From Gryganskiella cystojenkinii (taxonomy: Eukaryota; Mortierellomycota; Mortierellomycetes; Mortierellales; Mortierellaceae): DNA of 52,172 nucleotides. The DNA lies in the NCBI GenBank assembly GCA_015852425.1, contig JAAAIG010000187.1, forward strand, positions 1-52,172, read 5' to 3'. Shown here piece after piece: positions 32,612 to 44,600 of the stretch (the stretch's first letter is position 1; each line of letters starts with the position of its first letter). Under the pieces are notes generated by a model, which was not told the DNA's origin, did no database searches, and saw only the letters and a list, made by a program, of their open reading frames with translations. The position numbers were made by a program, and so were the translations under genes.

Positions 32612-33788
32612 ATGTCCTTCCTCGCTCGCTCCTTCCGCGCCGTGCGCCCCAGCATGGGTATGAGACCCAAATCTACTCTGTCCTTCCTCCTTCTACTGCT
32701 CCACCTGCTATTCCGCATAACAGACTGTCGTGATGAAAGTCCTTCAACACCACCAGGCTATTGAGAGCATTACATGTGGAAGGATCCATTTGACGAAGCC
32801 AACCAAACCCCTCCACCTCGATGACTTTTCGAAATTCTACCGATTATAATCCTTCACGCGATTCTTTGGATCACGATAAAAAAGCTCATAATAGAGGAAT
32901 CAAACACGACACCAAAAAATCCACTCGCAATGATATTGACATATCTCTCTCCTGCTCCCAAATAGTCCGCTCCTACGCCACTGAGGCCGCTGCAACCGGT
33001 CTCCGTTTGACCTTCGCTGTCCCTCACCAGGTATGACATAGTACCCTGACTCTTCAAATTACCTTGTTTGTTTTACAAGAGCCTCCCCTTTACGAGCGAT
33101 TGACTAAGTTCTGACCTGGACGTTTGACTCCTATTCTATTCAATTAGACCTTGTACAAGGATGTCGCTGTCGGTCAGGTCAACATCTCTGCTGTTTCCGG
33201 AGATATGGGTATCTTGGCCAGCCACGTTGCCTCGATTGAGCAGCTCCGCCCCGGAGTTGTCGAGATCATCGAGAACGCAGGCTCCAAGAAGTTCTTTGGT
33301 ATTTTTTTTATATTTTTGCTGTGTTAGGATAGATCAAAGCTATGATCAATCAAGTATTATTATTATTATTTTTTCAAAATGAAAGTGGTCAGATCGCTAA
33401 CCATTCCTGCCTCACTCTTAATTTCGTCCGCAACGCGCCTTTTCTCTGTCTATTTTCAGTCTCTGGAGGATTCGCCACCATGAACCCTGACTCTTCCCTC
33501 AACATCAACGCAGTCGAGGCTTTCCCCGTCGACGAGTTCAGCCCTGAGGTAACCCTGCTCTGCTCTGTTTCGTGGGAATTCCGACCCTTACCTTGTTTTG
33601 TCAAAGATTAACCTATTCGCATCCCTTTATCCATGCCTCGCATTCATTTTCTGTTTTAGGCCATCCGTCACAACCTTGCCGAGGCTCAGCGTGTCGCCAC
33701 CTCTGGTGCCACCGAGGAGGACAAGCTCGCTGCCAAGATTGAGGTTGAGGTTCTCGAGGCTCTCCAGTCTGCTCTCAACACCAAGTAA
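32612..33788 (+). CDS. ATP16: ATP synthase F1 subunit delta, mitochondrial
   Basis: Five exons (32612-32657, 32966-33030, 33148-33298, 33460-33548, 33660-33788) give 159 residues, the normal length. The N-terminus MSFLARSFRAVRPS is Arg-rich, without acid residues, and leads to SYATEA, a mitochondrial presequence with a likely cleavage before the Ala/Thr stretch. The mature part matches F1 delta (bacterial epsilon): LRLTFAVPHQTLYKDVAVG, SGDMGILASHVASIEQLRPG, VSGGFATMNPDSSLNINA, and the C-terminal helical hairpin ending LEALQSALNTK. It sits in the central stalk with gamma and epsilon and couples proton flow to ATP synthesis at the inner membrane. All introns are GT-AG and phases agree. The first intron (308 bp) interrupts the presequence. 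Confidence 0.97.
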
Positions 33789-34664
33789 AAAAAAACCAAA
33801 AAATAGAAAAAAAGAAAAGGGCCGTCTCATCGGTTTGACCCATCATAGAAGTTGTTTTTCGTTCTACATAAGAGATAAATCGTATCCAAAATGGCCAAGT
33901 CGTTTTCTGTTGATCGATCGTGTTATCAGACTATGATCGTGTCGCTCACGTGCGCCAGAGTGACCCGCCTTTGGAGAGCGAGAACGCGCATGGGTTTTTT
34001 CACTCGTTTTTGTTTGCTCTTTCCCTTCAAAAACAAAATCAACTCTCCGTTATTCTCTATGACAGTACTCTACCACGCACCAAACAAGATCTTCTGGAAA
34101 CGGGACCTAGCCCTACCCCGCTGCGGGTGAAACCAAGAAACCCGCACATCTTGTGCCTACACTCCAAACAAGCTACCTCAAGGCTCATACTCTGTCGAGG
34201 AAGTTCATCAACTGCCAGCGAAAAACACAGAAAATGTTCAACAACACCGAAGGGTAACCCGCCATCAATGGGCAAATACCGCAGGTGCTTATTTCTCTCT
34301 ATTTCCTTTGCTTCCCTGACCTTTGCACATATCTTGTTGTACTCCTGTCGGTTACGTCCTCGTAGACCTACAACGCTGCATGGTGGACAAACCTTGTTCA
34401 TTTTCGTTGTCCAAAAGCCAACCCGTAACGGAGAGGTCGACTGGACATCCCAGGAAATCTGAAGTGCGGGCTATCGAGCCTTTTTCTTTAGGATCGATCC
34501 GTGCTGTGAGTGAGTCTCCTGACAGAATAGCAGTCTAGGGCCTAGAATGCTGTGACCATTTGGATATCGGGGCAGCTGCAAGTGTTGATTTTGGTTTTCA
34601 AGTTGCGCGCTTTTGAGGTATCGCTGGCGATGATAAAAAATGAATTATGACTTGACTGGTAATC

Positions 34665-35024
34665 ATGGACGCCATCTTTTTGCTTTGGCTTGTTCATATC
34701 TCAAGGGCGACGACTTCCCTACCCAATGAATGCCTGAAAGGAGAGTACTCATACACAGTTAGATTTGTTAAATCCTATTTCGATGTTGTCTTTCCTGTGG
34801 ACGGCGACATCACATGGTCTGGGAATGTGGAACACAATTCCGCAAGAGCTGACAAGAGCAAGCATGAGAAGGGAGTTCGATGCGACGCTTTTGCTTGTTT
34901 CAAAGTCAAATCGCGTCATTTCACCTACCTGCTTGAGAAGATCAAGCCGTCCGAGAAGACTGCAACCGAACTACACGAGACTAACAGAAACTCTTTAGGA
35001 TGGAGAACGTCCTGCGGCCGATAA
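34665..35024 (+). pseudogene. Possible remnant of an accessory gene
   Basis: A 119-residue frame whose second half has ordinary protein composition (DVVFPVDGDITWSGNV, then SKHEKGVRCDAFACFK). The phrase KGVRCDAFA followed later by charged residues recalls a lineage-expanded hypothetical family of early-diverging fungi, in which a conserved K-G-x-R-x-D-x-x-A element precedes an E-x-K motif. That is a weak impression. No start or splice continuation completes it, and downstream frames are broken, so a degraded copy is more likely than a working gene. Confidence 0.25.
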
Positions 35025-35563
35025 CAACCAAGGAGGACCACCGGCCACTTAATTGGACATGTTCTCACAATGGTCACAATCGTTTATTTAAAACAACAAT
35101 GTGCAGACCATTGCTGAGTATCCAGGAAGAAAGCGACGAATGATTCGCTATAGACATCCTCACGAGTTCATTGGCAGTGGGAAAGTCGTGGAGCATGCTG
35201 TGTCAGAACAAAGCCCAACAATTCGACTTTTGGGGACCTAATGGGATTGATATCACAGATGGCTCTATTGCCCAAAAGATGGACTCAGTGAGAGCATATT
35301 CGAGGGCTTTTTAACATGGAGTGCATTCGCAAAAAGTGTGAAGACTATGGTGTGCTCTTCAATGACAGGTAAATAGTGTCAATCATCAGTAATGAAATAT
35401 CGCCTCTGTTACGAAGGTGGAGTTGTTTTTTCGACTTAAGAAACTAACTCCTGGACTTGTAGTGCCTTAATTTTCGTCCCAACAATAAGGACGATTACAT
35501 CAACGAATAGAGATCGCCCTCTGCGGGACCATCCTGCCTGAAGTCATCTGCCAAAAGAACCAC

Positions 35564-35876
35564 GATTTTGAAAATCCTCAGGTCTGGAGGTGTCGTATTG
35601 TTGAGGTTTTTTTTTTCAATTCTACGTGATGGAGATTGCAGACCTCGGCAACAGATTTCAACACGAACTGTTCGCAGTTAATCTCGCGACTTCATGCCAG
35701 GATCTAAGTACTATCAGTTTTGATTTTGAAAATCCTCAGGTCTGGAGGTGTCGTATTGTTGAGGTTTTTTTTTCAATTCTACGTGATGGAGATTGCAGAC
35801 CTCGGCAACAGATTTCAACACGAACTGTTCGCAGTTAATCTCGCGACTTCATGCCAGGATCTAAGTACTATCAGTT
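35564..35876. repeat. 158-bp direct tandem duplication
   Basis: Two adjacent near-identical copies, 35564-35721 and 35722-35876. Both begin gattttgaaaatcctcagg and run to ctaagtactatcagtt. The only visible differences are one T in a run (10 versus 9) and the junction bases. Near identity implies a recent duplication. Nothing in the unit looks like a gene or a long terminal repeat. Confidence 0.95.
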
Positions 35877-36419
35877 AGGGTGATTCAAGCTCTCCTAGAA
35901 TGAGGTAAACAGAGTCTTTTCGTTGCTGTCTTTCGTAAACACGAGAGGTGAGATTTTACTGCTGTTGGCATCATTTCTTATGTTTCTTATTATTGTCCGC
36001 TTTACAATGTGTTTTGTCAACTTTCTTTCTTGCCAAACATTAGGATCGGATTTTGGACATGTTATTGCCTAGCACTTTCGCGAAATGCGAGGTCCGCTAT
36101 TGCCACTCCACCGAGAAAAGAGGAACAAACACTCTCGTTTTAGGTCCTCACTCAGCCAGGCGAAAGCATCCAAGCTCAACAAATAAAAAAAATGTTACCA
36201 GGTGTCGTCCAATTTGCTCTCCACTTTCCACATGAGCAGAGCGAGTTGTGTGACAGACAACAGAATCACGAAGTGGGATAAAAATTGCTTTGATGTCTGC
36301 GAATTGTGTAGACAATTCATACAATTCATCTAGCTCGATTCTCATTTCCATTTGACAACCCTCACTGTTCTGATATCTCTTGAAATTCTACTACGCGGTT
36401 CTCTTCATACCAAGGCGTG

Positions 36420-37751
36420 ATGACTATCAACGGAAAAGAAAAAGAAAAATCGTTGGAGCTCGAAATCTTTGGAGGAAGATCTGGCCCTGATGGCTCACTT
36501 TTATTCTATGGCGTACTTGAGGAACCGACAGTCTTGCGAGGCCGAGTTCGGTTCAGTTGCAACTACGAGTCCAAGTGCCAAATGGCTCAATACACGTTTC
36601 AGGGGCTCGCTTCTTGCAAATTCGATGGTCGGTGATAAATCTCTCGCCCGCACTCAGCGACTTTTCGCTATTTTTTTTTTTTTTTTTTTTTCTTCTTGAA
36701 AATATAATAACTTTCAAACTTTGCGCTAAAACTTGTCCCTCCTTTGCCACCTTAACCCTCTCAATATGTTCGACAGACGGGTCGGATGACAGCGTGACTG
36801 GAGAACAAACTCTTATCGATCACCATTGGACCTTGGCCGTGAAACGACCCCAAGGAAAACCAACCAAGATTGCTCCAGGGCGATACGAGGGGAGATTCGA
36901 GGTCGCACTGGATTGTTCCAAACTTCCGTCTTCAAGTACTTACAAGCGAGGAGGCATCGAGTACACGCTCGAGGCCAGGATTTTCCGCAAATGGAGCTCT
37001 GATTTGATTCAAACCCAGCGTATCTGGTTCCTCGGAACCACTCTGCCTGCAGTTCCTTCTTCTCTTGGTCCCACCGTCGCGAACATCACTGGCCATTGGA
37101 AAGAAAAACTCGCGTACAACATAATCCTCCCGTCAGATGTCTTCTTTCTAGGCCAGCGGGTCCCCATTACATTTCGATTTGGCATGGCCAGCAAGGATTT
37201 CTCCACACCGATGGTCCAGTTTGTGAACCCTCGACTTCGCTTAAAGCAATACTACCGATTATCGACGACATCTGGCAACACAACCTCGAACAAACACAAG
37301 CACAATTTGATTGATGTGGAAATGTCCCATTGGACCTCCAAGAACCAAGACCTGCAACGGTCGCTCAGAAAAAAAGAAGGTACAGCCTTAACAACGACAA
37401 CAGACTTTGAGGACACGGTTCTGTTGCAATTGCCAACGTTTCCAGAGTTATCGCCGACGGTCGAGACCAATGTCTATTCTGTGCGACATTCACTCAACCT
37501 GGCCACAGAGGTTATCGGCAAGGACATCTCAGGAACAATGAAGATCAAAGGTATTTTATGTTATTTGATTGCAACCCGGCTGTGGTTCTCCCTTTTGGTA
37601 TGTTTGTTTTATTAACTTCTTTTTTTTTTTATTGTCGATCCTCTACAATACAGTCAACGTGAAGATTACAGGTCCTAGACCACCACCCGATTGGGCTCCG
37701 TCATCCATTCTGGAGGGGAAACTGCAAGTCAGCACCCTGGAGGTCAAGTAA
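36420..37751 (+). CDS. Arrestin-like protein (second copy type)
   Basis: Three exons (36420-36627, 36777-37550, 37654-37751) give 359 residues. Exon 1 (LELEIFGGRSGPDG, YGVLEEPTVLRGRVRFSC) is the first arrestin strand set with the loop that precedes G-x-V. The core continues with LDCSKLPSSSTYKRGGIEY and TLEARIFRKW. The C lobe holds KLAYNIILPSDVFFLGQRVP and NPRLRLKQYYRL. Exon 3 supplies the last strand VNVKITGPRPPPDWAPS. The first intron starts with the weaker donor gtcggt and contains a 22-T run; it is chosen because it alone keeps the frame into exon 2. Unlike the first arrestin gene there is no LPPY or PPxY at the end. The domain order is the same, but the two sequences differ greatly, so any duplication is old. 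The likely role is cargo or signalling adaptor at membranes. Confidence 0.82.
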
Positions 37752-38586
37752 TATTTTTGGGGTGTTGGTGGCGTTACCAATTTAAAAAAACCTCCATTCG
37801 GAGTACGGTTACAAAGAAAGCTAGATCACCCAAAGTAAAGATCCAAAGAAACTTCCCCAAGAGAGGGATCATGACGCTCCCGCGTTTAAAAAGATCAAAA
37901 AATCAACCCGGAAACTCCCATTTCAAAAGTGGGCCTGAGAGAGGGAAGTACAACGCTGGATCGGGATGCCCGCGAAATATCAAAGAAGAGTTGCCGCTCT
38001 CTGTTAAGGTTCATGCTGAAGAGCGATCCCCACGATGACACAACATTAGACAGAAAGAGACAGTGGGCAAAGAGAGAGTTCGCACGCGTGAGAATGTGGG
38101 GAAGCACAAAAAGAAAAGACAAAAAGAAAATCGAAAGGTAAAGAAGAAAAAGGGACTGGTGTGCCTGTCTCGGATGTGGGGGAGGAGAGGAGATTGAAAA
38201 GAGATAACAAAATGCCCACGGAACACATACAAACACACACTGCTTGATAAACATTGTTTCCTTTTTTTGTTTTTTTTCCTCTCCCTTTCTTTTCTTCTTT
38301 CCTTTTCACCATTCCCTAACTCTTTTCCTACGAAGACTCTTCTCGACATTCAATTTACTTATTCCGCCTGATTCTTTCATTACCTCACTGTCGTATGCAA
38401 TTCCAAGTCCAAACAACAAGACACACCCTTTTTCGTGTTCATTTCAGATTCAGCATAGAAGATTTTTTTTTTCTCTTATCTTTTTGTCTGTTTTCGTCCT
38501 TGGTTGCTCTCTTTCACTCTCTTTTTTTATTCTTTTTCTCCACACATCCACAACAACAACAACAAAAGCAGCACAATTCTGCCTGA
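37752..38586. other. 0.8-kb intergenic region (promoter of PTC7-like gene)
   Basis: No gene recognised. The last 350 bp before the ATG at 38587 are strongly T/C-rich and end in a CAA/AAC repeat (caacaacaacaacaaaag), a typical fungal leader. Confidence 0.45.
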
Positions 38587-41534
38587 ATGAGCCAGGCAAA
38601 GCATCTCCACACCACCATCCTCCGTGGCAGGGGACGTGGTCAACAACTCCTGCAGCAACTTCACCACGTTGCTACCCCCTCCTCTCACTCTTCTGCCTCG
38701 GCCTCCTCGTGTTCTGTCTCGTGTTCTTTCGGTCCGTCTTCCGCGTCCGCCCTATCATCATCATCATCAAGTCCAGGACTCCGCTTGCTGCCCTCGCGTC
38801 CAGTCGCCGTTGGCCATACTGCAGGAACTGATTCCGTGTCGTCTTCTGCCTCGCGTTTAATCCATACCCAGTCCCATTCACAACAGCCAGCAGTAGTAAT
38901 TCGTGGTGGTCGTGGTGCTCAACAGCAATACTCGACCCTCAGGAACAGCTCCGCAGGAGTCGTCGCCATCGTAGGGAAACAGCAACACTACAGTCAGCAC
39001 TCATTACATTCAGGATCATGTCATCACCACAATGTTCGCACGCGCCATCGTGGACCCCATGCAGGTGCAATGTCTGCATGCTTACTGCACACCTCAGCGC
39101 ATAATAGCGCTTTGGCCTCACCTACGCCAGCAGAGTCAGCCGCAGCCGCAGCATCATTGAATTCTTCTTCAGCATCCTCAATATCAACAGGAACTTCGAC
39201 TATTTCTACTGCAGCAGGAACTGCAGCAGCATCGTCTGCAGAAGGAGCGCACGTGTTTAAGGAACAGACCACTTCATCGTCGCTTGCCTGGGCCTCTGAG
39301 CTACCCTGGATCGATCCCCATACCCTTGAGTCCTTTCTGGATCCAAGTCATATACCAGCATCAACAGCCATACCAACAACCACGACGAGTTCATTTTTTG
39401 ACCAGCCCTTCCAGAACACTCGACACAACTTTGTTTTCGCTCACGGAGCCTCTGGATTCGCTAAACACCCCTCGAAGCAACCGACGCTGACGCCTGAGGA
39501 GGATCGCGCCTATTTCAGTGTTCAAGTTGGAGAGGACTCCTATTTCCGGAGGCATGATGCCCTGGGTGTCGCCGACGGTGTTGGCGGATGGAGCGGGACC
39601 ACAGGCAAGTTATTTATTCTTTTTCTCACTCTTTGTCGGAATGGGAAGGAGATAGCAAAAGCACAATACAAAAGAGGAAAGGAAGGCAAGGAAGACGGGT
39701 CGTTGTAGGAATTGGACCCGGTGTGCGCGCAGTTCACGACATAAGAATGGGAAAGCACGTCGACAGGAGGAAGATATTAGCTGACTACTTCATGCGCATT
39801 ACAGGACTACGCCCTCTTATTCCACGGACACAATTCAACAAAGGCATGGATTGGCCGTACTCTGCCGAAGGAAGGAAGTTTTTTTTTTCTTTGTTGACAA
39901 AAAGGGTTAGGGGAGTACTGATAAGGATCGTGGACAAACAAAGAGAGACGTCAACATGAGAGCGGCAGCCGTGGCGATAAGTGGGAGGGTGAGGAAGATA
40001 GCGTAACAGCTTTGTTTCCCATTCACTTTTTCGTCTGTTTGTTTGTTTGTTTGTGTTTGGTACACAAGTCTCACTGATGCAGGGATGGTGAAAGGTCGAT
40101 CGTCGTCACTGCAAAAAACAACAAGGAAACGAAGCACAAAACAAGCCCCACTAAACAAAAACTAGTCTCGACACTGCATGTAACAGGATATGCAATGGAC
40201 GCGACCAAAGAAAGGCGAAGCAAAATGAATCTTGCGACACAAAGCAGAAAACTTACTTCTGGTGTTCCCTTTTATTTTGGCACATACAATAGGTGCGAAC
40301 CCTGCATTGTACTCTCGCAAGTTGATGCACTATGCCTTTTTAGAACTGGAAAAGTACGACAATATTGAGGAGGACGCGTTTTACGATTATTTTAATGTCA
40401 ACCCGGTTCATATCCTTCAAAAGAGTTATGAGCAAAGTGCTCGGGATGCCAAGAAGGAGGTAAACGACGACTTTTTCCCCCTCCCCCTTTTCTAGTCATA
40501 GTGAGATCATGACGACTCTTGAGATTTACATTTTTACTTTCGTTTTATCCCGCAACCAGGGCCTCATTGGATCTTCGACAGCATGCCTGGCAATCCTTCG
40601 AGACGACGAACTCCGAATTGCAAACCTAGGAGACTGTGGTGTGAGCATCATCCGCAGGAACGAATTCATCTTTCGGACAGAGGAGCAACAACATTCCTTC
40701 AATTACCCTTATCAACTAGGGACCGGGTCCACGGATAGCCCTACAGATGCCCAGGTCTTTACAGTCAAGGTTGAGAGTGGCGATATCATTGTCATGGGCA
40801 CGGACGGAATCTTTGATAACTTGTTTGACGAGGACATTCTCGAGGAGGTCGTCCGTTGTGTGAACGGGGCCAATGTGGTTCAGAATCATAGCCCCTACGG
40901 AACAGGGAAGCAACCGTCCTCGACAACAACGACTTCAACGGGGTTTTCTGGGAAGGGAATCTGGAGCGGATTGACCAGTGGGGCAGCCAAATTAGCCTCA
41001 TCCTCGTCCTCAACCATTGCGGCCATGGCAGGCGCAAAAGCTACCGTCGTCTCGGAACCGGCCGTTGCGCCGTTTACGACAGCCGAGAACGAATCCCTCG
41101 CCTCACTCTTGCAAGGAACCGATGGCTCAGAACCAGTACCAACGCCGTTGCTAACTCCGGAGGCTGGAGCCGAGGCACCTGAACTCTCGCCTATCGCTTT
41201 GGCAGCCGTAGCAGCGGCAGCCTCAAGCGCACTCCCACCCTCGGCATCGCTGTACCCGCTCTCGACCCCGACATCCTCAGCAGCCGCGATCGCAGCAGCC
41301 GAGGCCTTGGAACGGAAACAACAGTACGAGCGCAAGATCCCAGAGCCCAGTGTGATTAGTGAAGCCCTCGCCAAGCGAGCCAAGAACGTCAGTGAGGACA
41401 CACGACATCATGGTAGTCCCTTCCAGAGTCGAGCCATGCAAGAGGGTCTCTATTACCAGGGAGGCAAACAAGATGATATGAGTGTCCTAGTCGCCATCAT
41501 CAAGGTTGCAGAGGATTCCCCAGACCGGAGGTGA
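38587..41534 (+). CDS. PTC7: PTC7-type PP2C protein phosphatase with long insert
   Basis: Three exons (38587-39604, 40293-40459, 40560-41534) give 719 residues. The first intron (688 bp) must use a GC donor: accacag|gcaagt joins in frame to GANPALYSRKLMH; no nearby GT keeps the frame. Residues 1-270 are Ser/Gln/Ala-rich with a basic start that may target mitochondria. The PP2C core begins HNFVFAHGASGFAKHP (~280) and contains GVADGVGGW (~327), ANLGDCG (~418) and MGTDGIFDNLFDEDI (~474). The final metal-site motif KQDDMSVLVAI is at ~698. About 190 Ala/Ser/Thr-rich residues are inserted between the last two motifs, where most relatives have only a short link. PTC7 dephosphorylates mitochondrial targets, including CoQ-synthesis proteins in yeast. 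Its 3' end converges with the CPSF-A-like gene, 141 bp apart. Confidence 0.92.
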
Positions 41535-41675
41535 AAACACTCTTCTAGGAATACAACAGCATTTTGGGGAGAACAATTTTTGGCACACACAAAATAATAA
41601 AACCTCCTCCACAAAAAAAAAAAAAAAAAGAAAAGTCTTTCAGGTATTTACACTATGGCTTTATTATTCTAAAAA

Positions 41676-44600
41676 CTACTGGTGCCAGTTCAGGGACTGT
41701 AGGCAGCCGAGGATGTGACTGAGTACATGAACAGTATTACACTCCGCGCCCTTTGGACCAGATCGATCACGATGTTCCAAGCAGTATTCCCCACGGTATC
41801 CAGTCGACTTCAAGGACTCACGTTCCGTCTCTATCATGCCGCTCTGCTGCAAGCACTCCTCGACCATTCGATCGAGCCCTACCGCTTCTGAGACCAACGC
41901 GATCTGAACCGCATGGTCGAGATTCAAGAACCTCTGCATCAGATTTCCATCTATCGTGGAAGAGAGCGAAGGCTTGCTTCGGAATCGATCGTGGTCGTTC
42001 CCCAACAAAGGACGACACTCGTAAGTAGCCTGCATCACCGACTGGAGGACATGAAGTATCAGATAAATCGAAGGTCGGAGACGCCAGAATCCGATGATAC
42101 TTCCGACCAGGGAACACCCAATGAGTGCCTGGGGTGCTGTTCGAGCGATGGAGGAATGGATCTGCGTCAATTGTGATGATAATGGGTCGATAGGTGATGG
42201 CGTCCATGGCAAAAGAATCCAATGCTCCAAATTGACTCTTGATGATGAACTAGATGAAAGATGTGGCTGGTTGGTTTTTGTCGCTCCAAGGCTTGTGTCT
42301 CCTCTTCCTCTTTCGTTGTCACTGAGTTGCTGTTGGGAAAGCGCGATACCCCTCAGGGACCGTTCATTAACAGGCCAAAGCTTTGCTATCCGGATACGGT
42401 TTATGACTTCACCAACATGGATCGAGAACCGGTCCACGAGCGAGTGCTGACAATTGGGATCATCCAGTGAATAACCGATCCCAAAGATCTCGCCAGACAA
42501 ATCTACACCAACCGCAAAATCGGGTGACAATGCAATACAGTCCGAGACCATGCGCATTGCTCCAGCACTAACGATACAGAATAGAAAATAACAAGGCACA
42601 GTAAGCATTTAAGATAAAAGAAACAATTATTCCGATAAACGTTTTGCTGTACCTCTTGATAAACCGAAGCTTGTCGAAACTGCGCTCGCCTCCAGCACCA
42701 GGTTGATACTCGTAAAAGCAAATAGCCTCTCGCCTAGAGCCCGTACAGATCATTGATCCACTGTTTGAAATCTGGAAAATCGGCCATCGTTCACGATATG
42801 AGGCTTTTTCTACCAAACTAGAGAACAAGTTAAAATAAGGCGCGGTCATATTGGATCAGTATATACGGGTCACAAAAACAAGAGTTGCACCCAAAAAAAA
42901 AAAAAAAAAAAAGAGTCGTCGCCAATACTTACGTCTTCTTCTCCATGTCCAGTCCCAGAAGCTTCAATATAGGACCGTTCGAGATAAGCAGTTTCCTATT
43001 GTCATCAATCGAGAGTCATAAGTACACGCGGAACAAATATTGGATCGATAGATCTTATTATGTGCTTTTGGGCAAGAGAGACCCAATCTTACATGTCTTT
43101 GAATGGAGATATTGCGAACACGGGTGCAGGCATGGCCATAGCCCATCGTAGCTCCATCTCAACTTTCCTGAATTTTCGGTCTCCTTTCTATTGGAATCGA
43201 AGAAAAATCGAAGGAGCGACGAGTTAGTCTCCCGTAGTTAAACGACAAGCCCGAGGGTATAAGTTTATGGTCAAGAGAAAAGTGGCAGGATTTTGGAGGC
43301 AACAAGCTTACCTTAGCCTGTTTGACAGAGAAAACAACCAATCGACCCAACTTTGGGGAAGCTGCAGAGATTTCGTTTCCTGTAGGTGAAAACAGACCTG
43401 TGCCGATACAGATATAAACCGCATCCGATTTTCCAGGTCGAGGGACTTTCCATTCCGCCATCGAAAAGACTGCTTCGCCTTGCTTTAGATTCACCTCGCA
43501 TACAATGTGCTGTCTATCCAACTCTGGGTCCCTGGAAGCTCTAGAAAAGCGGAAAGAAAAAATACGCGATTCATGGCTAAGTCAATGGTCCCAAAAGCAC
43601 TGTCACGTTCGCTAAAGCCCGATAAATGGGAGCCATAGTTTTACCTTTCCGGATCTACCAACTGCAGAGTTGTCTCTGCAAACGGAAAGCCTTCCCCTAC
43701 TGTCGCGACCATCAGTAGCCTCTTTGAAGTAACATCGAGGATCCTCCTTGGCGTCTGTAAAAACGTTAAACGCAGAAAACAAAATGAATTGGTCAGCAGG
43801 CATGCCCAGACAGGATAGTCGACAGGCATTCACAGACAATGATCTCTCACCTGTCCCAAATTGAGGGTCTGATAGTTGTACTGGCTTGGTCTTTGCAGCG
43901 TAATCATTTGCAAGTCGTGCTCCACTATGCAAACGAAACAAGGGTGAGATGACTGGTCCCGATCGCCGGTATGAAAAGCACTTGCTTGAGAGACCTAAAA
44001 TTGACCATGTGATACCAAATGGTCAGTGGTTAGCCCTGCATTTCTCATTGTAGCGACACCTATAAGCAAAAACAAGTGGGGCTTAAGAATCCGAAAGTCT
44101 TACTTCGTAGTCAAAGAGAACGCGTTGAACATCAAGATCGTTGTCTTTAAGCTCAGTTTGCCATAGTTTGTCAGAAAACACTAAGGCTTTGGAGCATTGA
44201 CCATAGCTCGCCAGAGTGCACCGAACGGGCAACACGCCGAGTTTGAACAATGTCGGCTTTAACAAGACCGCTTCTGTAGCCATAACATTGCCATCACTCG
44301 CGTAAGTTGGTGTGCGCCAGTCGTATGCGATGATGCTTCCGTCTCGAAGGCCGACCATGAGCTTTCGTTGTAGAGTGCTACTGTTGGTGAGCATGCATAC
44401 TGAATGAGGAATGGTCACGTTCTCCAGTCCTGCTTCGGCTGTGCGTAAAAGATCAAGAAAGAAGGAGGTGAAAAATATAAGAGTTGAGCGAGCTTTCATG
44501 TTTGTTGGCTGCATCTCATAGTCGAGATAATCTGAAGGTAAAATTTACCTAACGACTCTGAGTAAATATCAAGGATCTGCTCGGTGGTGATCTGACAGAT

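Larger units (their letters stand above)
33789..36419. other. Decayed region between ATP16 and the second arrestin-like gene
   Basis: There is no intact gene in this 2.6 kb. There are isolated coding-looking runs: 34111-34257 reads about 48 codons (start PYPAAGETKKPAHLVPTLQ) after a possible acceptor ctag, and 34665-35024 is described separately. A perfect-looking tandem duplication lies at 35564-35876. The mix of short coherent frames and stops suggests a degraded accessory gene or element. Confidence 0.45.

Noticed and set aside
43797..43850. Use of several ORFs in 42500-47650 as separate small genes
   Set aside because: All fit as exons, or shadows of exons, of one phase-consistent CPSF-A-like gene.
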